Below, piece by piece: positions 8,586-16,920 of a stretch of 64,000 bases of DNA. The DNA is taken from assembly GCA_964487915.1 (NCBI GenBank), contig CAZASN010000003.1, positions 62,001-126,000 of the forward strand. The letters are read 5' to 3'. Every line of letters starts with the position of its first letter. Position 1 is the stretch's first letter. Origin of the DNA: Proruminimicrobium sp964487915 (GTDB lineage: Bacteria > Elusimicrobiota > Endomicrobiia > Endomicrobiales > Endomicrobiaceae). The notes beneath the pieces are model-generated. The model saw only the letters and a list, made by a program, of their open reading frames with translations. It did not search any database and was not told where the DNA came from. A program made the translations under genes and the position numbers.

Positions 8586-9710
8586 TTATAGTTTGCTTAT
8601 AAACAAATCCATAATCCATCCGGTATCGTTCGGACCGCTTGACGCTTCGGGATGGAACTGTACCGACATAAAAGGTTTCTTTTTATGTTTTATGCCTTCA
8701 ACGGCCTGATCGTTCGCATTTTCAAACCATAATTCCCAGTCAGGCTGTATTGAAGAAGGTTCAACCGTATAACTGTGATTTTGGCTCGTCATAAAAGCCT
8801 TATATTCGGGTACTGTAAACACAGGCTGATTGTGTCCTCTGTGTCCGTATGCCATTTTTTTGATTTTTGCGCCTGAAGCAAGAGATATTATCTGATGTCC
8901 GAGACAAATTCCAAGAACCGGCTTATCTCCGTTAAGAAGCCATTTTACCTTTTCAACCAAATCTCCCGTATTTCTGGGATCTCCGGGCCCGTTGCTGATA
9001 AGCCAGCCGTCAGCCTCTACTTTTGTAAAATCTGTATCCCACGGCAAAAGTTCAATACTGCATCCTTTATTTACAAGCATTCTTAAAATATTCCATTTGA
9101 CTCCGCAGTCAACAACTGCGACTTTCTTTTTGCCTGTTCCGTAAATTTTTCTTTCGGGCGTTGAAACCGTAGGCATAAGATTATACTTTGACGGATCAAC
9201 AATTTCATTTTTATCAAATTTTTCAAGAAAGGGGAATTTTTTAAGAACATTTTCTTTTTTACAGCCTTCGGGAACTATCCAGCCGAACAGATTTCTGGTA
9301 TTTCTTATTACCTGCACAAGCTGCCTTGTATCTATGCCTACTATTCCGGGAACATTCTGACTTATCATCCACTGTTCAAGAGATATGCCGTTGCTGTGAT
9401 GATAGCATTCTTCAAAAATTTCCGAGGCTATTATTGCCTGAGTCTTAATTGAACTGCTTTCATGCCCGTAAGCCATAAAAAAATCCCCGCCATTTAAGGC
9501 AGGGACACCATAATTTCCGATAAGGCAGAAACTGAATACCAGTATCTGGCCTATATAAGACGGATCTGACATTGACTCGCTGTATCCGAGCATACCGGTG
9601 TTAAAAACCATTTCGCCGCTTACGCAAACATCAGCGCCGATGAGTCTGCCTTCAAACTTCATTCCGTTTGATAACTCTAACGTTGCTTTTTTTCTCTGTT
9701 TTTTTAACAT
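8586..9710 (-). CDS. carA: Carbamoyl-phosphate synthase small (glutaminase) subunit
   Basis: Glutamine amidotransferase subunit that passes ammonia to CarB. It has the CarA N-terminal domain (LELSNGMKFEGRLIGAD) and a class I glutaminase domain with the nucleophile in GICLGHQ and the catalytic His in SVQFHPEA. The ATG at 9710 (MLKKQRKK) has a clear AGGTGAG ribosome site. The open frame continues to 9788, but that extension runs through the leader and has no ribosome site. Length is about 374 residues, normal for the family. The gene may also be reached by read-through from the upstream ANTAR gene, since no terminator separates them. Confidence 0.96.
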   Translation of the reverse strand: MLKKQRKKATLELSNGMKFEGRLIGADVCVSGEMVFNTGMLGYSESMSDPSYIGQILVFSFCLIGNYGVPALNGGDFFMAYGHESSSIKTQAIIASEIFEECYHHSNGISLEQWMISQNVPGIVGIDTRQLVQVIRNTRNLFGWIVPEGCKKENVLKKFPFLEKFDKNEIVDPSKYNLMPTVSTPERKIYGTGKKKVAVVDCGVKWNILRMLVNKGCSIELLPWDTDFTKVEADGWLISNGPGDPRNTGDLVEKVKWLLNGDKPVLGICLGHQIISLASGAKIKKMAYGHRGHNQPVFTVPEYKAFMTSQNHSYTVEPSSIQPDWELWFENANDQAVEGIKHKKKPFMSVQFHPEASSGPNDTGWIMDLFISKL

Positions 9711-9743
9711 AAACTCACCTATATTTTTAAATTTATTTGCGCG

Positions 9744-9777
9744 AAAAAATACATATGCATCTCTGCTGCATGCACAC
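9744..9777 (-). terminator. Terminator-like hairpin in the carA leader
   Basis: On the minus strand an 8-bp stem (GTGTGCAT with ATGCATAT, two G-T pairs) and a 9-base loop are followed by GTATTTTTT. It lies between the carA promoter and its ribosome site, so it could attenuate carA. The loop side contains GC-AGAGAT-GC, which resembles the ANTAR hexaloop but has only two stem pairs. Confidence 0.4.
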
Positions 9778-9822
9778 TTCCAAAACAAAATCTTTCATAT
9801 ATCGATTTTTCAAATTCCGGGT

Positions 9823-9831
9823 ATTATAGCA
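9823..9831 (-). promoter_or_regulatory. Extended -10 promoter of carA
   Basis: The minus strand reads TGCTATAAT here, an extended -10 box. I see no good -35 hexamer. It gives a leader of about 110 bases before carA. Confidence 0.55.
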
Positions 9832-9856
9832 TATTTTTATAAAGATTGGTATTTCA

Positions 9857-10453
9857 TTATTTTTTATCTATAAATTCAAACATCTTTATAATCGTTTTTG
9901 CTATTTCATTTATTGTTCTGCCCGAATCCATGGCTTTTTTTTGAAGATTTCTGTATGCCTGCGCTTCGTCAAGGTTAAATTTTTTCATAAGAATGCCGCG
10001 CGCTATATCAACATTTTTTCTTTCTTCAAGTTTATTTTCAAGACTTTGAACCTGTTTTTGTATTGAGTAAAATTTATGCGAAAGTTTAACGGCGAGTTCC
10101 ACCGTATGAGTCAGCACAAGATTATGCAAAGGCTTTGTAATGCAGAATATGTTTATTGAATCTTTTTTCAGATCGTCTATAAAATCACTCTGCGCCTGAT
10201 TTGAAGTTAAAACTACGGCCGGGCATATATTTAATTCTTCAATTTTTGCCGCTACTTCAAAACCGGTCATATCTGTAAGAATATAATCAGCAACAACAAC
10301 ATCAGGAGACAAAACGCTTATTTTCCTGAGTGCATCATTGCCCGAACGGCAAACCTCAATAATTTTAAAATTATTTGTGGAAGAAGAAAAAATATTTTTT
10401 ATCTCCTTCTCAACGGATTCAGAACCGACAATTAATATTTTAGCGGTATCCAT
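9857..10453 (-). CDS. ANTAR-domain RNA-binding transcription antiterminator with atypical receiver domain
   Basis: ANTAR proteins bind tandem hexaloop hairpins in nascent mRNA and block terminator formation (EutV, NasR and AmiR are known examples). Residues 1-120 form a receiver-like domain (ILIVGSES...VVVADYILTDMTGFEVA...VVLTSN...CITKP). The last ~60 residues match the ANTAR core (NVDIARGILMKKFNLDEAQAY...AMDSGRTINEIAKTII), preceded by a coiled-coil linker. The phosphoacceptor Asp, the Thr and the Lys are present, but the acidic pair after the first strand (usually DD) is GS, so phosphorylation is doubtful. The gene is the last of the glnA-glutamate synthase operon (37-base gap), and likely targets are the leaders before glnA, porin-amt, amt, purF and pyrG. 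No partner kinase is adjacent. Confidence 0.9.
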   Translation of the reverse strand: MDTAKILIVGSESVEKEIKNIFSSSTNNFKIIEVCRSGNDALRKISVLSPDVVVADYILTDMTGFEVAAKIEELNICPAVVLTSNQAQSDFIDDLKKDSINIFCITKPLHNLVLTHTVELAVKLSHKFYSIQKQVQSLENKLEERKNVDIARGILMKKFNLDEAQAYRNLQKKAMDSGRTINEIAKTIIKMFEFIDKK

Positions 10454-10490
10454 ATATAAATATCCTTTAGAGTATATAAAAACTTATCGG

Positions 10491-11231
10491 TTAGTATTTA
10501 ATGTACATTTTTTTATACGGATTTGTATCAACAGCCATATATTTTGAAAATTTATCAGTCTTAATTTCACCTTCATATTTAAAATATTTTTTATACTTTT
10601 TAATATAACCTTCTATAATTTCTGCGTCTTTCTGTTCCATTTTTACAGGTTTAAGCTCTTTGCCGAGCTTATGGGATTCTATCGTCCCGTTAACATAAAT
10701 GGCGCCGCCGTGTATTCCGGTTCCGCAGAATTTTCCGGTAAGAGGCTGTTTTTTTGAAGCATTCAGCCCCAAAAGTATTATTACGCCGCCTGCCATATAT
10801 TCGCCTAAGAAATCGCCTGCCGTGCCGCCTATTACTATAGCCGGTTTCATATCAAGATATTCTTTCATATGTATTCCGACTCTGTATCCGACGTTTTCTT
10901 TAATAAAAATTTCTCCGCCTCTCATGGCATAACCGGTCGTATCTCCGCAGCTGCCGTGAACTATTATGCTTCCCTTGTTCATAGTATTTCCTATCGCATC
11001 CTGCGCGTTTGAAAAAACTTCTATTTCAGGTCCGTCCATGTACGCGCCCAAATCATTGCCGGGAACTCCGTATATTTTTATTCTTATGTCTTTGCTTATG
11101 CCCGATCCGATAAATCTCTGTCCCAATACGTTTTTTAAAGTTATCGTATCACAGCTTTCCGCGGCTTTTTTCATTTCTTTATTAACGTCGTAAGCGGTTC
11201 TTAATCCGACTTCTATGTTTATATTTTTCAT
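10491..11231 (-). CDS. Glutamate synthase GXGXG (alpha-subunit C-terminal) domain protein
   Basis: The protein of 246 residues is a right-handed beta-helix domain rich in Gly repeats (for example GVPGNDLGAYMDGPEIEVF, GSIIVHGSCGDTTGYAMRGG and GGTAGDFLGEYMAGG). It matches the C-terminal domain of bacterial GltB and FwdC-type subunits. In archaea, and in some anaerobic bacteria, this domain is a separate subunit of a split glutamate synthase. The gene overlaps the upstream flavoprotein gene by four bases, so the two are co-translated. Its job in the complex is structural, holding the other domains together. Confidence 0.88.
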   Translation of the reverse strand: MKNINIEVGLRTAYDVNKEMKKAAESCDTITLKNVLGQRFIGSGISKDIRIKIYGVPGNDLGAYMDGPEIEVFSNAQDAIGNTMNKGSIIVHGSCGDTTGYAMRGGEIFIKENVGYRVGIHMKEYLDMKPAIVIGGTAGDFLGEYMAGGVIILLGLNASKKQPLTGKFCGTGIHGGAIYVNGTIESHKLGKELKPVKMEQKDAEIIEGYIKKYKKYFKYEGEIKTDKFSKYMAVDTNPYKKMYIKY

Positions 11232-12484
11232 TTATTGTTACCTCTGAACAGTTTATTATGGCGTATATCCTGAGGGAAAACGTTTAATCCTATGTCTTTT
11301 TTAGTTATATCGTAATTTAACGAATCCAGTTTTACGTCGTCATTTATTAAAGACGTGTAAATGCCGGCTCTGTCCGGAAGATTAAGCAATGCAAAACCTA
11401 TAAGTTTATTGTTCAGCGTCAACAGTTTTTTATACGTTATTTCCTTTTCATTTTCTTCTATGTAAATAGTTACTTTTTCATCTTTAGGGTCGACTATTCC
11501 CGCAGATATCAGCTGTATGCCGAAAAATCCTATCGCGTTCATTGCAAAAGAGCCGGTAAACTTGTTTTCAACACCCGACATATTTGAACCTGCCGTTTCA
11601 CCCTGCATATAAGCGTTCGGCCACAATGCAAGAACTTTATTCTGGTTTGAAAGAATATCAAGACTTTCCACGCAGTCGCCCGCGGCATATATGTTCTTTA
11701 CCGACGTTTCCATATATTCGTTTACGACTATTCCTCTGTTTACTTTTATGCCTGCCGTCAAAGCGGCTTCGGTATTAGGTTTAACGCCTACGGCCATTAT
11801 TAAAATGTCGCATGGAAGTTTCTCTCCGTTTTTTAAAACAACGGAGTCTTTGCCGACTTCGGCAACCGTATTTGAAAGATAAAACTTAACGTCGCGTTTT
11901 TCAATGTATTTCTGTATTCTCAAAGCCGTCTGGCTGTCAAGAACCGAAGCCATAAGCCTGTCTGCCAAATCAACTACGGAAATAGAATTTACTTTTCCCG
12001 CCAAAGCTTCCGCGGCTTTAAGTCCTATAAGACCTGCACCGACTATAATCACGTTTGATTTGTCTGTTATTATTTTTTCTATTTTTTTTGCGTCTTCAAG
12101 TTTCAAAAATGTAAAAGTATTTTTTTGATTTTCAATTCCTTTAACGGGGGGAACAAAAGGAACGCTTCCCGTGGCTATCAAAAGTTTGTCATAGGAATAT
12201 TCTTTGCCGTTTGAACCTTTAACTTTTTTATTTTTTGAGTCTATGCTCAAAGCTTTGCAGTTCAAGACGACGTTTATTTTATTTTTCTTGTAAAAATCAT
12301 CGTTTCTGTACTGTATTAAATCTGAATCTACCTTGCCTGCAAGATAATATGAAATCAACGGTCTTCCGTAAGCGGGGAAATTCTCTTCGGAAAGTATCGT
12401 TATCTGTCCTTTTTTATCGTTGAATCTTATTTTTTGCGCGCAGCTTGTTCCGGCAACACTGTTTCCGATTATCAAATATTCCAT
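11228..12484 (-). CDS. FAD-dependent pyridine nucleotide oxidoreductase of the split glutamate synthase cluster
   Basis: The 418-residue flavoprotein starts with an FAD-binding motif (YLIIGNSVAGTSCA). It has a second Rossmann motif for NAD(P)H (VIIVGAGLIGLKAAEAL, near residue 145) and the ATG segment (LLIATGSVPFVPP). The second FAD motif includes IYAAGDCVE near residue 265. It resembles NADH:rubredoxin/nitrite reductase-type flavoproteins. By position between ferredoxin and glutamate synthase subunits, it probably passes electrons from NAD(P)H through the adjacent ferredoxin to the FMN subunit. It overlaps both neighbours (one base upstream, four downstream). Confidence 0.85.
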   Translation of the reverse strand: MEYLIIGNSVAGTSCAQKIRFNDKKGQITILSEENFPAYGRPLISYYLAGKVDSDLIQYRNDDFYKKNKINVVLNCKALSIDSKNKKVKGSNGKEYSYDKLLIATGSVPFVPPVKGIENQKNTFTFLKLEDAKKIEKIITDKSNVIIVGAGLIGLKAAEALAGKVNSISVVDLADRLMASVLDSQTALRIQKYIEKRDVKFYLSNTVAEVGKDSVVLKNGEKLPCDILIMAVGVKPNTEAALTAGIKVNRGIVVNEYMETSVKNIYAAGDCVESLDILSNQNKVLALWPNAYMQGETAGSNMSGVENKFTGSFAMNAIGFFGIQLISAGIVDPKDEKVTIYIEENEKEITYKKLLTLNNKLIGFALLNLPDRAGIYTSLINDDVKLDSLNYDITKKDIGLNVFPQDIRHNKLFRGNNK

Positions 12485-12942
12485 TATTTTACCTCTTCTT
12501 CATCCATAAGTTTTAGCGCGTTATTTGGACAATTCTCTACGCAGGCCGGAGTGCCTGTTTCTATGCATAAATCGCATTTTGATATAATTTTTCTTCCCTT
12601 ATCCTTATTTCTTTTTACGGCTCCGAAAGGACATACCAAAACACACGAGAGACATCCGACGCATTTTTCTTTAATGTTTTTTACAATGCCGTTTTCGTCT
12701 TTATACATAGCTCCGGATATACAGGCTTTTACGCATTTCGGATCAGCGCAGTGTCTGCACTGCAATGCAAAATACGTTTTTACCTTAGGCGAAAGAATTT
12801 CTTCAATTACTATAGCCGAAGTAATATTTTCTTTCCTATATGTTTTTATAATATCTTTGGATTTTGAATGAGCCGTTTTACAGTAAACTTCGCAAAGTCC
12901 GCAGCCGAGACAATTTTTTTCAAAAGCATAAACTTTTTTCAT
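12484..12942 (-). CDS. 4Fe-4S ferredoxin-type electron transfer subunit
   Basis: The 152-residue protein has four Cys clusters typical of HycB/DmsB-like ferredoxin subunits: CLGCGLCEVYC near residue 10, CRHCADPKCVKAC near residue 60, CVGCLSCVLVC near residue 90, and CDLCIETGTPACVENCP near residue 120. It likely carries electrons between the flavoprotein encoded immediately downstream and the FMN domain encoded upstream. The stop overlaps the next start by one base. Confidence 0.87.
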   Translation of the reverse strand: MKKVYAFEKNCLGCGLCEVYCKTAHSKSKDIIKTYRKENITSAIVIEEILSPKVKTYFALQCRHCADPKCVKACISGAMYKDENGIVKNIKEKCVGCLSCVLVCPFGAVKRNKDKGRKIISKCDLCIETGTPACVENCPNNALKLMDEEEVK

Positions 12943-12957
12943 CTTAATTATTCCACC

Positions 12958-14463
12958 CTATTCTCCGGCATGTTTTATGCCGAGGATATCCAATTCTTTC
13001 TGGTTAAGTCCGACACCTCTTAACATCAATCTGTTGCCTCTCAGGCTGTCTATGGCGTTAATGCCCATACCGCCGAGCATTTCTTTTATTTCATGGTTCC
13101 ACGCGCTTAATAAATTTACAAGTTTCTGGTAAGCCAAGTCGGGATTTAATCTCTTTACAAGATCTGCTTCCTGAGTAGCTATACCCCAGTTGCATTTTCC
13201 CGTAGAGCAGCTGTGGCACATATGGCATCCTATCGCTATAAGAGCCGCGCTTCCTATATAAACGGCGTCTGCACCCAATGCTATGGCTTTTACTATATCC
13301 GAGCTGTTTCTTACCGAGCCTGCGCATACTATTGAAACTTCGTTGCGGATTCCTTCGTCTCTGAGCCTCTGGTCTACGGCAGCAAGGGCAAGTTCTATCG
13401 GTATTCCGACATTGTCTCTTACTCTTGTGGGAGCCGCGCCTGTTCCGCCTCTGAATCCGTCAATAATAATCGCATCTGCTCCGGCTCTTGCGATACCTGA
13501 AGCAATTGCCGCGACGTTATTTACGGCCGCTATTTTTACAAGCACCGGTTTTTTATAATTTGTAGCTTCTTTCAAAGAAAATATAAGCTGGCTTAAATCT
13601 TCTATTGAGTAAATGTCATGGTGAGGAGCGGGGGAAATAGCATCGGCGCCTACAGGAATCATTCTTGTAGCCGATACGTCTTCTCCTACTTTAATTCCCG
13701 GCAGATGTCCGCCTATACCCGGTTTTGCGCCCTGTCCCATTTTTATTTCTATGGCAACGCCTGCTTCAAGATAATTCAGATGCACTCCGAATCTTCCGGA
13801 AGCTACCTGCACTATCGTATTTTTTCCGTATTTATAAAAATCTTTATGAAGTCCGCCTTCGCCGGTATTGTAAACTATTCCTAATTTTTCGGCGGCTCTG
13901 GCAAGCGCTTCATGAGCATTTTTTGAAATTGAACCGTAACTCATAGCCGAAAACATTATCGGCATGTTGAGTTCTATCTGCGGAGGAATTTCGGTTATTA
14001 GTTTTCCATTTTTATCAAACTCAAGTTTTTTCGGCTTTCTTCCGATCATAACTTTAGTTTCCATCGGTTCTCTGAGAGGATCAATGGAAGGATTTGTAAC
14101 CTGGCTGGCGTTTAAAAGTATCTTATCCCAGTAAATAGGAAAAGGTTTCGGGTTGCCCATGCTGGACAACAATATTCCGCCCGTTTCGGCCTGTATAAAA
14201 ATTTCATTTATAGCTTTGCCGTCCCAGTTTGCGTTATTTCTGAATTCAAGACTGTTGTTTCTTATCTTTAAAGCTTTTGTAGGACATAAAACAACGCATC
14301 TGTGGCAGTTTACGCATTTTGCGTCATCAGCCAAAACTACATTATCTTCCTCGTCATATCTGTGCACTTCGTTTGCGCACTGCTTAACGCATACTTTACA
14401 CTGTATGCATTTTTTTTCGTCTCTTAAAACTTCAAATTGAGGTGTTATTAAACTTATGCTCAT
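12958..14463 (-). CDS. gltB: Glutamate synthase FMN-containing catalytic subunit with N-terminal ferredoxin domain (archaeal type)
   Basis: This subunit reduces 2-iminoglutarate, formed from 2-oxoglutarate and ammonia, to glutamate. Residues 10-60 hold two 4Fe-4S motifs (CIQCKVCVKQC and CVNCHRCVVLC). The rest is the FMN-binding TIM barrel (MSYGSISKNAHEALARAAE, KMGQGAKPGIGGHLPG, DGFRGGTGAAP, GADAVYIGSAALIAIGC), and it includes the Cys set CHMCHSC...CNWG that binds the 3Fe-4S cluster. At 501 residues it matches stand-alone archaeal-type GltB rather than the ~1500-residue bacterial fusion. It overlaps the amidotransferase gene by four bases. Confidence 0.93.
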   Translation of the reverse strand: MSISLITPQFEVLRDEKKCIQCKVCVKQCANEVHRYDEEDNVVLADDAKCVNCHRCVVLCPTKALKIRNNSLEFRNNANWDGKAINEIFIQAETGGILLSSMGNPKPFPIYWDKILLNASQVTNPSIDPLREPMETKVMIGRKPKKLEFDKNGKLITEIPPQIELNMPIMFSAMSYGSISKNAHEALARAAEKLGIVYNTGEGGLHKDFYKYGKNTIVQVASGRFGVHLNYLEAGVAIEIKMGQGAKPGIGGHLPGIKVGEDVSATRMIPVGADAISPAPHHDIYSIEDLSQLIFSLKEATNYKKPVLVKIAAVNNVAAIASGIARAGADAIIIDGFRGGTGAAPTRVRDNVGIPIELALAAVDQRLRDEGIRNEVSIVCAGSVRNSSDIVKAIALGADAVYIGSAALIAIGCHMCHSCSTGKCNWGIATQEADLVKRLNPDLAYQKLVNLLSAWNHEIKEMLGGMGINAIDSLRGNRLMLRGVGLNQKELDILGIKHAGE

Positions 14464-15551
14464 ATTTTCGCCTCCAGCTTTACCACAATCGGTTCGCCGC
14501 CCGCGGGATGATATATATTTTCCGGTTCAGGACAAATTACTCTTATCGCGCTTTCTTCGCTGGCAAAAAAAGTTTTATTTCCTTTTTCGGCCATTACCAT
14601 TGACCTTAATTTTATTCTGTCGTTAAGAGCGATCAGACCGTCTTCGTAACCGACAAGTATAGAGAAAGGCCCGTTTATCAAAGCGCTTGCATAAACGGTT
14701 CTCAAAGCCTTCAATTCTTTTGCTTTTTCAGGATTTTCTTTTTCTATTTCATTCCAGAAAGGAGCTACTAAAATCTGTAAAGCTTTTTCTACAGGCAGAT
14801 TATGCTTTCTTACAAGCAAATCCAAAAGATACGTTATTACTTCCGTATCCGTCTGAAGAGCGCAGTTGTAACCGTACATTTCTACAAATCTTCTGTTTGC
14901 GTCGTATGACGAAATCTCGCCGTTATGGACTATTGACCAGTCAAGCATCGTAAAAGGATGAGCTCCGCCCCACCAGCCGGGAGTATTTGTCGGAAATCTT
15001 CCGTGCGCCGTCCAAATATAGCCGTCATAGTTTTCCAACATAAAAAAGTCGCCTATATCTTCAGGATAACCTACTCCTTTGAAAGCTCCCATATTTTTTC
15101 CGCTTGAAAAAACATAAGCTCCGTCAAATTCCCTGTTTATTCTTATAACGCATCTGGCGGTAAATTCTTTTTCGTCCATGCATAAATCTCTGACTTTATA
15201 AATTCTCGGTTGGACAAAATATCTCCAAATCAAAGGTTTATTTGTAATGCTTGACACTTTCCTTGTAGGGATATTGCCCGCGCTTTCTATTTCAAAATGC
15301 GCGTTTAAAAAATCTTCAGTTTTATGTTTTATGGTTTCATTATCATAAAAAATATGAAGCGCAAAAAAATCTTTATACTGAGGATAAATTCCGTATCCGG
15401 CAAAACCGCCGCCTAATCCGTTAGATCTGTCGTGCATTAACGCAATGGATTTAATGATATCGCTTCCGTTAAACCTGTTGCCTTTTTTATCAATAATTCC
15501 GCTTATGGCACAGCCGGACGGTATTCTTATTTCGCCTTCTTTTTTTAGCAT
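14460..15551 (-). CDS. Glutamate synthase class II glutamine amidotransferase subunit
   Basis: The 363-residue protein is an Ntn-type glutamine amidotransferase that releases ammonia from glutamine for the FMN subunit. Recognisable parts are the region around AHGRFPTNTPGWWGGAHPF, the HNGEISSYDANRRFVEMYG segment and the TDTEVITYLLDLL helix. The presumed nucleophile is Cys 14 (IPSGCAISGI). A class II enzyme needs a free N-terminal Cys, so a 13-residue propeptide must be removed, or the start codon is later. No start codon sits directly before the Cys. It is separated from glnA by 40 bases and is probably in its operon. Confidence 0.88.
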   Translation of the reverse strand: MLKKEGEIRIPSGCAISGIIDKKGNRFNGSDIIKSIALMHDRSNGLGGGFAGYGIYPQYKDFFALHIFYDNETIKHKTEDFLNAHFEIESAGNIPTRKVSSITNKPLIWRYFVQPRIYKVRDLCMDEKEFTARCVIRINREFDGAYVFSSGKNMGAFKGVGYPEDIGDFFMLENYDGYIWTAHGRFPTNTPGWWGGAHPFTMLDWSIVHNGEISSYDANRRFVEMYGYNCALQTDTEVITYLLDLLVRKHNLPVEKALQILVAPFWNEIEKENPEKAKELKALRTVYASALINGPFSILVGYEDGLIALNDRIKLRSMVMAEKGNKTFFASEESAIRVICPEPENIYHPAGGEPIVVKLEAKI

Positions 15552-15591
15552 CGTTATCTCCTACAAGGTAATGTCATTATTTATTATAAAA

Positions 15592-16920
15592 TTAATAATT
15601 AGTTAAATATTCGTCTATTTCCCACTGATGGACTTTTGTTCTGTAAGCGTCCCATTCGCCGATTTTAGCCTGAGTATATAATTCAAAAACATGGTCGCCC
15701 AGAGTTTTTTTCATCAATTCGCTTTCCTTAAGAGCCAAAACTGCATTTATTAAATTATGCGGTAAACTTTCAATTCCGACCTGATCTTTTTCACTCTGAG
15801 TCATTTTGAATATGTTTCTGTCCGTAGAAGGTCTTACTTTCATTTTCTTATTTATTCCGTCAAGACCTGCAGCCAAACATGCCGACAATACAAAATAAGG
15901 ATTTGCCGAAGGATCCGGGCATCTTAATTCAACTCTTGTAGAATTGCCTCTTGCGGCAGGAATTCTTATAAGAGGACTTCTGTTTCTTGCAGACCATGCG
16001 ATATAAACGGGTGCTTCATAACCCGGAACAAGTCTCTTGTATGAATTTACGAGCGGATTTGTAATTGCAGACATTGATTTTATGTGAGTCATCAAACCTT
16101 CAATATAGCTGTAAGCTTCCTGTGAAAGCTGCAATTTATCTTTTTCATCAAAGAAAACATTTCTGCCGTCTTTAAACAATGACATATTCGTATGCATACC
16201 GGAACCGTTTATTCCGAATATCGGCTTTGGCATAAACGTGGCGTGAAGCCCGTGTTTCTGAGCTATAGTTTTAACGACAAGTTTAAATGTATTTATATTG
16301 TCTGCCGTTTTTAAAGCATCGCCGTATTTAAAATCTATTTCATGCTGTCCTCTTGCAACTTCGTGGTGGGAAGCTTCTATCTCAAAACCCATTGCTTCAA
16401 GCGTAAGGCACATATCTCTTCTGGCGCTTTCGCCTAAATCTATAGGCGCTAAATCAAAATATCCGGCATCGTCGTGAGTCTGCGTGGTGGGTTTTCCTTT
16501 TTCATCGGTAAGAAACAGGAAAAATTCCAATTCCGGTCCAACATTAAATGAATAGCCCAAGTCGCTTGCGGCTTTCAAATTTCTTTTGAGAATTTGTCTA
16601 GGGCATCCTACAAAAGGTTTGCCGTCGGGAGTATATATATCGCATATAAGTCTTGCGACTTTTCCGTCCTGCGGTCTCCACGGAAATATTACAAACGTAT
16701 CGGGATCCGGATAAAGATACATATCGCTTTCTTCTATTCTTGTAAAACCTTCAATTGAAGAACCGTCAAACATGCATTTGTTATCCATTGCCTTTTCAAT
16801 CTGGCTTGCGGTGATCGCAACGTTTTTAAGCATTCCGAAAATATCGGTAAACTGCAAACGAATAAATTTTACATCCTGTTCTTTTACCATCTTGATAACT
16901 TGTTCTTTTGTGTATCCCAT
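15592..16920 (-). CDS. glnA: Glutamine synthetase, type I
   Basis: It condenses glutamate and ammonia with ATP. The family signatures are present: the N-terminal FTDIFGMLKN, the Asp-50-like loop MFDGSSIEGF, the metal-site segment GPELEFFLF, the ATP-binding KPIFGINGSGMHTNMSLF and the Arg/Glu region NRSPLIRIPA. At about 443 residues it fits the short I-alpha subtype, which is regulated by feedback or protein partners rather than by adenylylation. The ATG at 16920 has a GGAGGAAT ribosome site. An in-frame extension to 17001 runs through the leader terminator and is rejected. It heads the operon that continues through the glutamate synthase genes to the ANTAR gene. Confidence 0.97.
   Translation of the reverse strand: MGYTKEQVIKMVKEQDVKFIRLQFTDIFGMLKNVAITASQIEKAMDNKCMFDGSSIEGFTRIEESDMYLYPDPDTFVIFPWRPQDGKVARLICDIYTPDGKPFVGCPRQILKRNLKAASDLGYSFNVGPELEFFLFLTDEKGKPTTQTHDDAGYFDLAPIDLGESARRDMCLTLEAMGFEIEASHHEVARGQHEIDFKYGDALKTADNINTFKLVVKTIAQKHGLHATFMPKPIFGINGSGMHTNMSLFKDGRNVFFDEKDKLQLSQEAYSYIEGLMTHIKSMSAITNPLVNSYKRLVPGYEAPVYIAWSARNRSPLIRIPAARGNSTRVELRCPDPSANPYFVLSACLAAGLDGINKKMKVRPSTDRNIFKMTQSEKDQVGIESLPHNLINAVLALKESELMKKTLGDHVFELYTQAKIGEWDAYRTKVHQWEIDEYLTNY

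Noticed and set aside
9711..9788. N-terminal extension of carA to 9788
   Set aside because: It covers the leader hairpin and has no ribosome site. MLKKQRKK at 9710 follows AGGTGAG.
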